A stretch of DNA of 64,000 bases from Deroplatys truncata (Eukaryota; Arthropoda; Insecta; Mantodea; Mantidae), in assembly GCA_030765065.1 (NCBI GenBank), contig CM060989.1:36943501-37007500 (forward strand). Direction: 5' to 3'. The position numbers and the translations under genes are program-made. A model generated the notes under the pieces. That model saw only the letters and a program-made list of their open reading frames with translations, ran no database searches and had not been told where the DNA came from. Below are positions 23,625-34,859 of this stretch, one piece after another (the first letter of the stretch is position 1; each line of letters opens with the position of its first letter).

Positions 23625-25110
23625 TTAAATGCCATGTTTCTAAAGACAAACGAAATTTGACAGCTACTTTCTGTTGTTTTGCAAGTTGATTGCTGTGTAG
23701 TTGTTTGATTTGCTCTAATAGTTGTTAATTATCATTTAAAGATTTTGTTTTCACTCAAAAATGAATTTGAGTAGAGAACATTTCCGGGCTATGATTTTTT
23801 ACGATTTTAAATTGTCATTAACTCCTAAACAATGGGAGATCGGCATAGAAATGCATTTGGTGAAGAAGCCCCATCTAAGGCAAAAATTTATAATTGGTAC
23901 GGCAAATTCAAAGGAGATCAGTTTTTTCTTAGTGATGAATTTCATGAAGGATGCCCAAGAACTGCTGTTACTGTTGAAAATATTGCAGGTGTTCGAGCAA
24001 TGCTTGAAGATTGACAGACACCTTATGAGTATATTGGGGTGACAGGGCATTGGTATGGATAAAACCAAAACATTTACATCAACAGTTAAGACATGGGAAA
24101 ACTTTGTTGTCGATGGATTCCACATAAACTGACTCCAGATCATAAACAACAATACATTGATTGGTGCAGAAAAACTCTGGAAAAATTCAAGGCGGCACTT
24201 CAAATTTGGTTTGGAATATCATTACTGGTGATGAATCTTGGATTATTCAGTATTGTTATGATCCTGAAACATTAAATTGAGTTTTATTTGTGGATGCTCT
24301 TTAACTGCTATGGTTCTTAGCGTCTTTTTTTATATTGGGCATGAAAGACTGGAAATCTTGCTCAGATGCCTCTTTATCAGGCTTGAGGTTCTTTTATGTG
24401 CTGTAAATCTATGAAATGAGACCACCGGCTTTACTTCCCTTCCAAAGGAAGCAATGCTAGGGTTGTTATGCCTCAAAAACCCATTGCCCTCCACTGGGTT
24501 TGGACCCGTGATCGGGAAGCAGAGGCTAGCATGGTACCCCTAGACTATGTAGGACAACATGATCCTGAAAAGAAAAGTCAGTTTTCAGTGGGTCTTTCAA
24601 ACAGAACCTTAGCCTACAAAAGTTCTATGAATTTGTAGTGCTTACAAGAAGATGGTTGCTATTTTTTTTTCTTCTTTTCTTTCTTTTCTAAAACGGTTTA
24701 TATTGCTACTATATAGCATTAGAAGATAGATGTACTGTTACTGCCGATTGGTACACAAATGTCTGTTTACTGAAAGTTTTGAAAAAGTTCATGAAAAACG
24801 CCCAAAAGGAAAAATAATGTTACATGACTGCATTGTTACATACAACAAAACTGACAGCTCGAGTATCTGGATGCCCTAAAGGTCAGCACCATGGACCCTC
24901 CACCATACAGCCCTGACCTAACACCTTGTGATTTCTTTTTATTTCCAAAAATTAAAGTTAATCACTTTTTCGTCATCTGATGAAACAGTGGAACATTATA
25001 AAAACCTGGTTTGTGAAGTGCTTCAGGAATTGGCATCATTGCTTTAAGGACTGGTTTTATCGAGTGCAAAAATGTATTGATGTTAAAGGGAAATATTTTG
25101 AAAAACAATA
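23625..25110 (+). pseudogene. Irritans-type mariner element, split by a SINE
   Basis: The transposase starts at 23761 with MNLSREHFRAMIFYDFK, the typical mariner N-terminus. After a frameshift, EAPSKAKIYNWYGKFKGD and PRTAVTVENIAGVRAMLED (about 23870-24010) give the helix-turn-helix region. LCCRWIPHKLTPDHKQQYID (24102) and an ITGDESWII-like block carry the first catalytic Asp region. A SINE interrupts at 24270. After it the coding resumes with VSFQWVFQTEP, the MVAIFF block, ADWYTNVCLL and, near 24900, PPYSPDLTPCDFFLFPKIK with the last catalytic Asp, then the C-terminus to about 25110. The order is complete but frames are broken. The closest sibling in the window is 45160-46110. Confidence 0.9.
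24270..24558 (-). repeat. tRNA-derived SINE, family A, copy 4, with 12-bp target duplication
   Basis: The SINE is flanked by perfect direct repeats ATGATCCTGAAA at 24258-24269 and 24559-24570. The duplicated bases are mariner coding sequence (YDPE), so the SINE inserted into the mariner. The minus-strand head reads TTGTCCTACATAGTCTAGGG and the tail AATTTAAT lies at the left. The duplication fixes both ends and shows LINE-type target-primed insertion. Confidence 0.95.
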
Positions 25111-25439
25111 AAATCATTAAATATTTTTTAGAACTAATCCTTGTTTGATTTTCTAAATGTGTTCAGTGTTGCCCTCATGCTATTCAATCCAATGATGTGA
25201 AACTGTTAATTCTCATGAATTTGGTAATCGTAGACTCCTTTAAAAATGATTTAATTTGACACTGCTATCTTTTTGGACCACAGCCAGTTAATTTGACCAG
25301 TAACACATTTAGTTTTTTTCTGCTTCTACAGTATTAAAAATATTTACAAATTGTTGCCTGATAATTGGATCTGAAGGGGAAGATCCTTTCAGTTTAGCTA
25401 TGTGAGGAGTTTGAGTTACATTTAACACGGAGAATGGTG

Positions 25440-25795
25440 ATAGCGATTACATTCCTTTACAACAGGATAAAGATGATGGTGAGATTAAAAACAGATGCAC
25501 TATTAATTGAGATGAATGTGAGAAATACTACATAGGAAAAACAAAAAGAAACTTGGAAACCAGACTTAAGGAACATCAAAGGAACATAACACTAAAACAA
25601 ATAGAGAAATCCATTGTATCACACAATTTTTGGACAGAAAACCACAACATTTGCCAAAATATAAAATTATTAAAACCCCTCACCACACCAATAGAATTGA
25701 ACATCTGGGAAAAGATATGCATCATAAAAAATGGCAACAACGTCATTAATTTTGAAAGCCCGCCTGTGAACAATGTGTTCATTAGAAGATGTTAA
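25440..25795 (+). pseudogene. Penelope-like element, GIY-YIG endonuclease fragment
   Basis: The plus frame gives DECEKYYIGKTKRNLETRLK then EHQRN, the YYIGKT...R...EH signature of the GIY-YIG nuclease that ends Penelope-like retroelement proteins. KSIVSHNFWTENHNI and IELNIWEKICIIKNG follow as in that family, ending at a stop at 25794. A stop lies just upstream at about 25509, and no reverse transcriptase part is attached. This is a 3' fragment. Confidence 0.75.
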
Positions 25796-25799
25796 CTCT

Positions 25800-26505
25800 G
25801 AAATGATGATTAAAGATCAAGTTGTGATTAATGGTATGAGAAGTGAAGGATCATAATTTATGGTAGTGTTCTTGATGAAAATAAATCTATTACATAATTT
25901 GTGGTAGAATTTCTGAAAAAATAGTTTTCTTCAATTTAATTCAGAATAATATTTATGTTTTATCAACATAAAATGTTAAAACAATTGTTAACTATAAAAG
26001 GAAGATTAATAATAAATATAACCTGAAAAAAGTTAAAATTATCAAGGAAACTTGTACTGGTCTTATTAAGTAGTACAAAACTCCTGGTCCTTGTAGTAAA
26101 TGTACTGAAGTGTTAGTAAGCTGTAATATACATGCTGTAAGCTAACCTATGATCATCCTTTTAAACTATGAAATAACACATTATTTTGAGTGTTTTTCTT
26201 TAATACATTTTTCTCATAAGGCTTTCCGTTTTTGAGATAATTAGAGTTTTATTTTGCACAACATTTTAACAGCAAATTCATTGTGTTCACTTTGCATTCA
26301 ACCAGTTAACTTTTAATTCTTCCTGAATATGGAACTGTGGAAGCATTTACAATATCACGCAGATTATTAAATAGGAACACTTATTTATAAAGGTAAATAA
26401 AAGCTTGAGAAACCCAAATTGCAACATTATGCTTCCTTTCTTTGTGAATTGTAAAACTCTGTGAACAATTAAAACAAGACGAGCAGAAAATCAATGAGAA
26501 CTTCT
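25800..26505. other. Intergenic, no recognised feature
   Basis: AT-rich sequence after the Penelope-like fragment, possibly including its 3' untranslated part. Nothing else supported. Confidence 0.4.
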
Positions 26506-26509
26506 TTTT

Positions 26510-26765
26510 TATATTCAGAGAAATTGTTCAAAACGAGCACCCCTCGCCAACACACATGCTTCATAAAGTTTTCTCCAATTCTGCTGCACTCTGTAAACTA
26601 TGTCCAGTTTTTTTATTTATTCCACTGCTTGAAGTATTCTTTCTTGCAGTGTTTGCACATTAGGTGCTTGTGTAATGTATTAGCGAGTTTTCATATCGCC
26701 CCAAAGAAAAAAATCAATTGGATTTGATGAGGTGATCATCTTATTGGTCCATTCCGAACAATCCA
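26510..26765 (-). pseudogene. DUF4817/Tc1-like transposase C-terminal fragment
   Basis: The minus strand reads SNPIDFFLWGDMKTR, then TQAPNVQTLQERILQAVE and DIVYRVQQNWRKLYEACVLA, then GARFEQFL. This is the DFFLWG block and C-terminal helices shared by Tc1/mariner-superfamily transposases in insects. The rest of the protein is not present. A LINE tail abuts its upstream side at about 26775. Confidence 0.7.
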
Positions 26766-26774
26766 GCATTCTAT

Positions 26775-28730
26775 GTAGGTGTTGCTTAGATTAGATTTTT
26801 ATTTATCCTGTTTGATCACATATTGATATAGGACACGTCACTTACATAGTATAATACTTATATTACATAGTACAGTATATTACAAACACACACACATCCA
26901 CACATACCCACACACTTAGCTGTTGTTACATACTCTCTAGTTATTCCTTTAATGAATAAAAACCATCTTTTATTAATAATGCCTGCACTTCTTTTTTTAA
27001 TTTGTCAAAAGAAGAGATTTCCTTGATATCAATAGTTAATTTATTGTATACTTTAATGCCATTATACTGGGGCTTTCTTTATATAGTGAGGTTCTATGTT
27101 GACAGTTACTTAGATGCTCTCTATTTCTTGTGCAATATCTAGCTTTTTCCGGGTTTTTCTCAAATTCCAATAAATTTTTCTTAACATATAATATTTTTAA
27201 TATATTTACACCTGGAAAAGGTAAAATATTTCATAAATGGAATAGTGATTTACAGGATTCTCTTTTGCCTTTATACAACATATTTCTAATAATTTTATTT
27301 TGAATTTTGAGAATAATACCTCCCTTAGTTCCCCAAAATATAATCCCATACTTAATTATATTATAAAAAAAATCTGATGTGTTTACACTCACATGACTTT
27401 TTCTACTCTTGTACAATCCATTTTTACAAACGCCTATTCTCCATATGCTTCATGTTAATCGAGATATCTAGATGTCAATCTTATTGGTAATTTTCTTGTA
27501 GATGCAAGGGGAATATGGTAGCTTTTAAGCGATAGTCAAATATTTTAACGCTGGTTGCTATGTGGCACATTCCATTCTCTTTGCATGTCCAGGACATTAA
27601 AAAAATGAATAACGAATTTGAGAAAAAGTATAAGTATTGGAAAATTTAAGGAAATAACAAGCAATATCTCGAAAACGGTTCACTCAACAAAAGAAATGTA
27701 TATGACATAAGTTGTGTATTTTAACGCGATCTACATTTTTTGTGTAGTGAAATTCTGTCTATCTCTTACGATTTACCAGTTATGCAAAAGTCGTTCACAA
27801 TGAAGAATACTTTTGGAGACATTCCCAGAAAATTCGAGATATACATTTCATTTCTTATGACATTATCTTAAACATATGATATTTTAATCAAAATCGTTAG
27901 AGCCATTTTTGAGAAAATTAAAATTTTCGAAAAATGTTCCATGTAAAGGGTACTCTGGGGTGGGGGGATTTTCTTGAAAACCTTCGTTGTCGCATCTCTG
28001 GAAGATACTGAACCTAAATACCAAGTTTGGTGTTTATCCGACTGTTCGTTTCTGAGTTATGCTGTTCACAGACACACACACACACACACACACACAGACA
28101 TGTTTCCAAAAATGCTTTTTTTGGATTCAGGAGGTCTCAAAACATGTATTTCCGGTGAAATCTCGGTATCGAATTTTTGGGTGGAATGCAATACTTCCCC
28201 TACTTACTATATGTAGTAGAGAAAGTAATATGCAATCTACAAGTTTCTCACAACTTCAAGGTTCCATCTTAAATTTGAATCTATCCATATCCCTAAGAAT
28301 TTAACCTGTTCTACGTAGCTTATTGGCTTATCTTGTATTACCAAATGAGGTTCATACTGCTTAAATGATATTTGCATGTGTTTTTTCTGTATTTAATAGC
28401 AAACAGTTTTGTGAGAACCATCTTATGTTTTAACTTTTGCTAGTTTTTGCTCTACCTCATGTGTGTGCCACTACAAACTGATATGTTTGTGTCATCTGCA
28501 AATAAGGTGACATGCCCTGCTGAGATATTATTAGGTAAATCATTAATATATAAAAGGATCAGAATTGGTCCTAGGACTGAACCTTGAGGGACTCCAATGC
28601 TAACTGACTGCATATTAGAATTAAATGTTTCATTTGTAGATGTTACTTTATTTTTACTTGCTATCTGTACAAATTGCTTACGATTAGTAAGGTATGACTT
28701 CAGCCAAAGCTGGCCTCACACGGCTCTACT
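26775..28730 (-). pseudogene. Jockey/CR1-type LINE, interrupted by the 0.9-kb repeat
   Basis: The right part (28730-28228) reads, on the minus strand, VSIGVPQGSVLGPIL, LLYINDLPNN, LFADDTN (reverse transcriptase core) and VKFLGIWIDSNLRW. Then the 0.9-kb repeat intervenes. The left part (27365-26775) continues with NIIKYGIIFWGTKGG, YNKLTIDIKEISSFDKLKKE and a stop, then a 3' UTR with AATAAA and an AATCTAATCTAA tail at about 26780-26796. Roughly 45 codons between the parts are missing, so the insertion came with a deletion or later loss. The element is 5' truncated and dead. Confidence 0.82.
27366..28227 (-). repeat. 0.9-kb dispersed repeat, copy 3, inside a LINE
   Basis: Inverse copy of 849-1741, starting AAATCTGATGTGTTTACACT at the left and ending CTATATGTAGTAGAGAAAGT at the right. 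It carries an expanded (CA)n tract at 28072-28096 where other copies have CTGTGTGTCTGT. Because it splits a LINE coding region, it gives independent evidence for the ends of this repeat. Confidence 0.88.
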
Positions 28731-28905
28731 TATGTGCAGAGATGCTCCGTCATGTAATACCAACATGTCATTTCTTACTGCCAGAGGAACATCCTAAAGC
28801 AGAAGTGGTAGCGTTTCTTGAAGAAACTAGAGATAGATGACTCATCTCAAAACCTGAGGAAGAATCCACAGACCAATAATGGGGAATATAATGTACTGGC
28901 ATGTT

Positions 28906-29060
28906 GCCATGGTAACTCAGTTGGTTAGAGCAACCAAATAGAAACTGGAAGATCTGTGGTTCAAATCCCAGCTATGGCATCAAATTTTCAGTCTGATTCT
29001 ACCTTTCCAGTAAAATTTTTCGTTAGTTTCCCTACACATTGCACAGTTTACTAAATCCTT
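28906..29060 (+). repeat. tRNA-derived SINE, family B
   Basis: GCCATGGTAACTCAGTTGGT, then TAGAG as A-box and GGTTCAAATCCCAGC as B-box. The final CTATGGC (to about 28978) pairs with the first bases like an acceptor stem. A body follows (TCAGTCTGATTCTACCTTTC). A truncated second copy, GTGGTTCAAATCCCGACTAT to CTGATTCTACCTTTCC, is at about 29359-29418. Two copies with the same non-tRNA body mark a SINE rather than a tRNA gene. Confidence 0.78.
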
Positions 29061-29540
29061 GTCATGTTTTAAATCTGTAAAATTCATAACTCTAGTTCTA
29101 GGCCATACAAAAACTTTTTGACCTATTTTAATGTGTGTATATATATATATATTTTTTTTTTCTCCTGAGCCATTCTATTTTTGTTTCCCTGTACAGCCTC
29201 AGAAAACTCCTCTTTCTTGTGCTATCAAATATTTCTTGTCTTTCAATATCCTCCAGTCTTAAGTTTAATTTTGTTTTGATACATCCTATTAATCCACAAG
29301 TTTCCCATGCCTATCTGTTGCAGAACTTATTCCACTTTAAGAAACCATGATTCTTTCCGTGGTTCAAATCCCGACTATGGCATTGAATTTTTCAGTTTTC
29401 TGATTCTACCTTTCCAACCCTGTCCAACACACAATTCCATGATTCCATGATGCAATTAATTCCATGATTCTTTCCATTTGCATACATGTAACTAATAATA
29501 AACACTTTTCTTTTTTTATCTTACAGCACTGAACGCCATC

Positions 29541-29595
29541 ATGTTTCGTGATATAAAGCCGCCTTTTGGACAAACGAATTCTACAACAACATTTG
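29541..29595 (+). CDS. NUP98: NUP98 first coding exon
   Basis: A polypyrimidine tract and TTACAG (29521-29526) form an acceptor, so a 5' UTR exon lies upstream, unseen. The ATG at 29541 (context GCCATCATG, A at -3) opens MFRDIKPPFGQTNSTTTF, followed by the first base of Gly19 and a GTATGT donor. NUP98 proteins start with a short MF...FG segment of this kind. The exon ends in phase 1 and joins in frame to 34217. NUP98 is a mobile FG nucleoporin, made with NUP96 as a precursor cut by its own autoproteolytic domain, which must lie right of the window. It acts in nuclear pore permeability, mRNA export and gene regulation. Confidence 0.95.
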
Positions 29596-30438
29596 GTATG
29601 TATATAAAAATTGAGGGTATTTTCAGTAAGGCTATTTGAGACTTTGAGTTCATGAAATGTGTATGCCTCATGAAATTCTGGAACATTTTTATACTAAAAA
29701 AAAGCTTTAAAATGTTCCCAAAAGCTGGTCTTAAAGTTCTTATTAACCCTTTCGCTGCCAAGCTAAAATGCTATGCTACTACTTAAACTGTCAGCTCTGA
29801 GTAAAGTGGAACGTAAGGTTTTACATAAAGGTTTCCACCTCAATTCTGAAGCTGTTGAGTTAAGATTTTTTGCATTGGCTCTTTTTATTGTTTCACATTT
29901 CCACACACTTTTTAGGATGTTATTTAAGTCCTCATGTATTAAAAAAATTTGGATTTTTAATTTCAAATTTTTACCAATATCATTATTGCTAATTGAAATG
30001 TCACTAACTATTGCTTTTCAGCAATGCTGTCTCAATTTCCTCTTTTGGCAATGACGTCTTGTTCCAGTATGCCATTCTTATGTACAGTAAGCAAAAACCA
30101 CAAGAAATCACTGTAAACACATGAAAAAACAAGCCTGGCACAAAGCAAACACCATCACATGCTATTCTGTTTATGGCATGCTACAATAGCTGATGCTCGA
30201 CAACATCACAAAGAAAAATGAAATAAATAGGAAAAATTCTACCAACTTATATTTTAAATATCGTAGATTTTAATGGGCATATCCTAAGTTGGTGATTGAT
30301 GTTTCCCAGCTACGTGGTAATGAACTGTAGAAACCAAGAGAAAGGATAAAGACATAATTGACATGTCATTATGGTCGCCGAGCAACCAGTAATCCACCAA
30401 TCAAAAGCATATTGTCATAGCAACTGGGTACACTATAT

Positions 30439-31552
30439 CTAATGTCCATTCCAAACCAGAGTGCCTCTCACTGTAAACAAACTTTGTATTATGTGCGTAA
30501 AAGTAGTTTGCAATCCCTGCCCCTAATGGCTGCTTGTTCTCCTCTCACGTGCTTGTTAAACATTGTTTCAATCTATAAAAAGGCGACCTACGTGAGAATC
30601 ATAGTTCAAAATGCAACCTGAGCTAACAATCGATTTTATAAGTATGTGGAAAGGAACATTTTACTTATGTTAATCATAATCCTCGGGCAAAAGTGCAACA
30701 CCCAAATCCGAATCCTCCGAAGATGACTCAGCTGCCATATCGGAATCAGAACTACTCTCCAAAAAAATGACAAGCTTATCCACAATTCCACAGCACTGTC
30801 ACACACAAAACAAGTTCCCATATTTGATTCTCTTCTTCTATGTTCTATTATGTTTGTTTGTATTCCCTGCACACTTTGGTTACACTTTCACTGAAATGCC
30901 TGTAAAATCTGATATTAGTTTTGTAATATGCACTAATGTAAGTGTCGCGTATTTTCTAATAGTGGCTTGAATATACTAAGTACTGTTTGTTTTTTGCCAC
31001 TTTTTAACTGATTCCCGATTTTATGTTTGAACAGTTTATTCACACTACATGCACCTTCCCCTGCCATGGGAACTCTAATACCAACTGACTAAATCACAAT
31101 ATTTGACCTGAGCTGAGGATACGTGTGCTAGTGTATTATGAATGATTTCGCTTATATTTCCTGTGTTACGCAAAGTGTTTATTTGGTTCTCAGATAGCAC
31201 CTTTGGGAATTCATTGCTGCATTTCTCGTATATGCAAGAGAGTGGCAGTCATGCATAAAGTTGGTAATTAACAAGCAAGACACTCTCAGCATTAGCGCAA
31301 TAGCAGACGAAAATCATATTTTGTAGTCTCTTTAACAGTTAGTATATATCCATTACCTTTAGCAATGAGTTCTCATGATAGCCACAATAAAATGTGCATT
31401 TCTATACCTTTCCTGCCTTAATATTTCATGCCACAATACATGTATTAAGGAACTATTTACGTTGGGTAAGAATGTGTTCTTGGGTTCTTGACAAGCAGAA
31501 GCATGTGCTTTTGTTTACATCAGAGGGAACTCTGGTTTGGAATGGACAGTAG
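30439..31552 (+). repeat. 1.1-kb module, copy 1, with inverted ends
   Basis: The left end CTAATGTCCATTCCAAACCA and the right end TGGTTTGGAATGGACAGTAG are inverted copies of each other. The whole block recurs at 32759-33827 in the same orientation. It contains the acidic reading frame noted for the piggyBac-like element. No certain target duplication was found. Confidence 0.85.
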
Positions 31553-32758
31553 GTTGCCAAACTCTTATCACATTATACCATGTGCTTTATACATGATGCC
31601 AGCAACTGATACTGTCGTAACCTCTACATTTTCAAATAAATCACGGGGGGTAGAGCATGGTACCGGAGTTTAAGACATCACAAACTACACGAGGTCCGAC
31701 GGTGCGAACTCAACAAAGTTCCTAGAACACCTAAAACTTCCTAAAATATGCATAGATCATTGTGGGGAAGGAAAGAAGGAACTAACTACATTAAGAATCT
31801 ACATACCAGGAATTTAGATTGACAGTGTATATTAAGATTAATAAAGATACAGAGTAGCTTCTACTGACGGGCATCTCCTAGCCTAGTCCATGTCTGCACT
31901 CCTCAATGGTTACAAGAAGAGAGCGTCAGATGGTCGCTACTGATGACCGGTTTTTACCCCCACTCCCATTACATCATTCCGGTCTGTACTACCAACCTAA
32001 CATAGTCACCAAAACAAACATTACCATAACCGGATGTTAATACATATATTTCCACAACCAAATGCCACAATACTTCTGCTATCTGCATGCTGATGTATGA
32101 TGTAAGCAGGTACTGCTGTTATTCTTGCTTTGTTTATGATTCAGTGGTAGCAGAATGTCATTTGTTTATTGCTCTTTGTAATATATAGTAGTGAATATGT
32201 GACCAGGTGCAACAGCTTGTGCAGTTTATCATCAGTCATTCATATCTGACTTAGAAACATTTACGATAGTTTAAAATAGCATATCACAACAAAATTCACG
32301 TGTTTCAGGGTTGCATTTGTGATGTGTAACTTTTATATTCAGAAAATCTGTGGAGGCAACAAGACTTCAAAGTGGCAACCCTAATAGGGTGGTGCGGAGA
32401 CTCCCAGAGGCTCATAACAGTAAGCAGATGTTCCCGCACATTTAAAAATGTTCAGACATCCAACATGTAGCATCACGTCTCAGATTTCTCTGCAAATGTA
32501 AAAGGAAGCTATAATCCCCAAAGAGAACTTGCATCCTGGGAGATACAATACCATATTTTTGTACTTTTTTGTTCTCTCTCTGATGTAAGATGCGGATATC
32601 CTGGGCAACCAGCAATAGCGATGTTCAAATGACAACACACAAATATCCTCCCCCACTATCTTTGCCGAATGGCACGTGGTCATGGGTGCTAAAGCAGCAA
32701 CATTGGAATCCTTGCTCCTTCAACTGTCAATTACCAACTTAGGATGTGCCCATTGTAG

Positions 32759-33827
32759 CTACTACCCATTCCAAACCAGAGTGCCTATCACTGAAAACAA
32801 ACTCTTTGTATTATCCGCGTGAAAGTAGTTCGCAATCCCTGCCCATAATGGGTGCTTGTTCCCCTCCCATGTGCTTGTTGAACACTATTTAATCTATAAA
32901 AAGGCGCTCTGTGTGAGAATCATAGTTCAAAATGCAACCTGAGGTAACAATCGATTTTATAAGTATGTGGCAATCAACATTTTACTTACGTTGATCACAA
33001 TCCTCGGGCAAAAGTGCAACACCCAAATCCGAATCCTCCGAAGATGACTCAGCTGCCATATCAGAACTACTCTCCAAAATAATGACAAGCTTATCCACAA
33101 GTTCCCACATTTTATCCTCTTCTGTGTTCTATTATGTCTGTTTATATTCCGTGCTCACTTTGGTTACACTTCTCACTGAAACGCCTGTAAAATCCGATAT
33201 TAGTTTCGTAATATGCAATAATGCAAGTGTTGGGTATTTTTGTAACAGTGAGTTGATTATATGAAGTATTGTTTGTTTTTAGCCACTTTTTAAATGTTTC
33301 CCGCTTCTGTGTTTGAACAGTTTATTCGCACTACACCTTCCTCTGCCATGTGAGCTCAAATACCAACTGACTAAATCACAAGATTTGACCTGAGCTGAGC
33401 ACACGTGTGCTAGCGTATTATGAATGACTGTTCGCTTATCATATTTCCTGTGTTACGCAAAGTGTTTATTCGGTACTCAGATAGCACCTCTGGGAATTCA
33501 TTGCTGCATTTCTTGTATATGTAAAAGAGTGGCAGTCATGCATACGGTTGGTATATGCTCTCGGCGTTAGCGCAATAGCAGGCGAAAATCATATTTTGTA
33601 ATCTCTTAACAGCTAGTATATATCCTTTACCTTTAACGACGAGTTCTTATGACAACCACAATAAAATGTGCAGTTCTATACCTTTCCTGCTCTAATATTT
33701 CATAATACAATACATGTATTAAGGAACTATTTACATTGGCGTAAGAGTACATTCTTGGGTTTGTGACAAGCCGAAGCACGTGCTTCTGTTTACATCAGAG
33801 GGAACTCTGGTTTGGAATGGACAGTAG
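32759..33827 (+). repeat. 1.1-kb module, copy 2, with inverted ends
   Basis: Direct copy of 30439-31552, sharing the ends CTACTACCCATTCCAAACCA and TGGTTTGGAATGGACAGTAG, with small deletions (about 45 bp shorter). The 1.2 kb between copies begins with non-module sequence and ends with ACCAACTTAGGATGTGCCCA. A reverse-complement relative of that last motif lies at about 30269-30293, left of copy 1. Confidence 0.85.
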
Positions 33828-34216
33828 AGGTATGCACATATGACATTTGTTGCATGAATTGTAAATTATTTGAACATAAAAACCAAGCTCTGCAGTTTGG
33901 ATTGGCTCTTGGCAATATATGTGCACAAATTGCATCGGCTTGCATGGAATCTTGGCACCCAAAGGGTTAATCATTGTTATTACATGACATATTTGGTGAT
34001 ACTGCAAATTGGTTTCCTTTGTTATTAAGAATTGTGCCATAGTAAATATATACAGTTGGCATCATACTGGCAAAGATGATTGATTGTTTTGGTTCTTGAC
34101 CTAATCTAAGCATTTCAAATTTGATTCTGTTTCCAAATGACATGCAAATTTATCTGATTTAAAATTTGACAAAATGGATTATTGCTGAAATGTGCTAATG
34201 TTTTTAATGCTGGCAG

Positions 34217-34426
34217 GCACTGGAGGATTTAGTGGAGCAGCTACAGCAAATCCGTTTGGTCAGACCTTTGGTAAAACCACGACAACAGGCTTTGCTGCAC
34301 CTGCTTTTGGATCCTCAGGAACTTCTTTGTTCGGAAGCAGTGCACCAACCACAGGTGGACTATTTGGAGGAGCCACAGCAACGCCAGTCTTTGGACAGGC
34401 ACAGACCACACAGCCATCTGCTTTTG
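34217..34426 (+). CDS. NUP98: NUP98 coding exon 2, FG repeats
   Basis: The acceptor is GCTGGCAG at 34209-34216 and the donor GTAATA at 34427. The exon adds residues 19-88 in frame: TGGFSGAATANPFGQTFG, TSLFGSS, GGLFGG and PVFGQ, ending PSAFG. It carries seven complete FG dipeptides, with an eighth formed across the donor splice, in Thr/Ser/Gln-rich spacers. This is the cohesive GLFG-type region that binds transport receptors inside the pore. Its 210 bases are a multiple of three and both flanking introns are phase 1. The opposite-strand open frames over it are shadows. Confidence 0.97.
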
Positions 34427-34859
34427 GTAATAATATCCGTATGATATTTTCTGGTATGATAGAAGCATTGTAGTATGTACATATATGTGAGAGCACAAGA
34501 CATCTATAAGAAATGTAATCAACAAAATATTTGCATGTTTGTACATCACTTTAAAAAGATAAGTTGAGAGCCCATTTGCTTCCATTCTGCACCATCATGA
34601 CTGCGTATGGAAGAGATTACCTGTCCAAAATGAAACATAATAGGCAGGGATATGTTTTATTTGTGATAATTTTTTTAAAAAAATGTATCTGTGTTTAAAA
34701 TATTAGTCAACTTTGAGGTTCACTTGAATACAGCTCGTGTAAAATGTCGTGACAGTCCCCCACTCCTGAGACAAAGGTGCCCAATAGCACTTACCAGCCC
34801 ACTTGCATAATAAGAGAGGTAGGGGTCATTGTTCCACCTGCTGTGAGTGTGATAATTAC

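Larger units (their letters stand above)
29743..33970. mobile_element. PiggyBac-like element with TTAA flanks and a duplicated internal module
   Basis: TTAA at 29743-29746 and at 33967-33970 bracket terminal inverted repeats. The left end reads CCCTTTCGCTGCCAAG and the right end, reverse-complemented, CCCTTTGGGTGCCAAG. TTAA targets with CCCTTT-like ends are the hallmark of piggyBac elements. Inside, a minus-strand piece at about 30780-30675 (and again at about 33085-32990) encodes an acidic serine-rich stretch, SSSDSDMAAESSSEDSD then LGVALLPEDYD, like the N-terminal acidic region of piggyBac transposases, ending at a stop. No DDD core is seen, so this is a non-autonomous derivative. It fills most of NUP98 intron 1. 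Confidence 0.7.

Noticed and set aside
27974..28304. Conserved short protein in the 0.9-kb repeat (YQVWCLSD, KHVFPVKSRYRIFGWN)
   Set aside because: The frame is broken differently in each copy and spans a CA microsatellite. No sign of protein-level conservation.
28906..28978. A possible tRNA gene on the plus strand
   Set aside because: The same downstream body occurs again at about 29380-29418 without an intact tRNA. This is a SINE head.
34241..34585. A minus-strand open frame of 114 codons over NUP98 exon 2
   Set aside because: Shadow frame opposite GC-richer FG coding sequence, with no domain and no splice signals.
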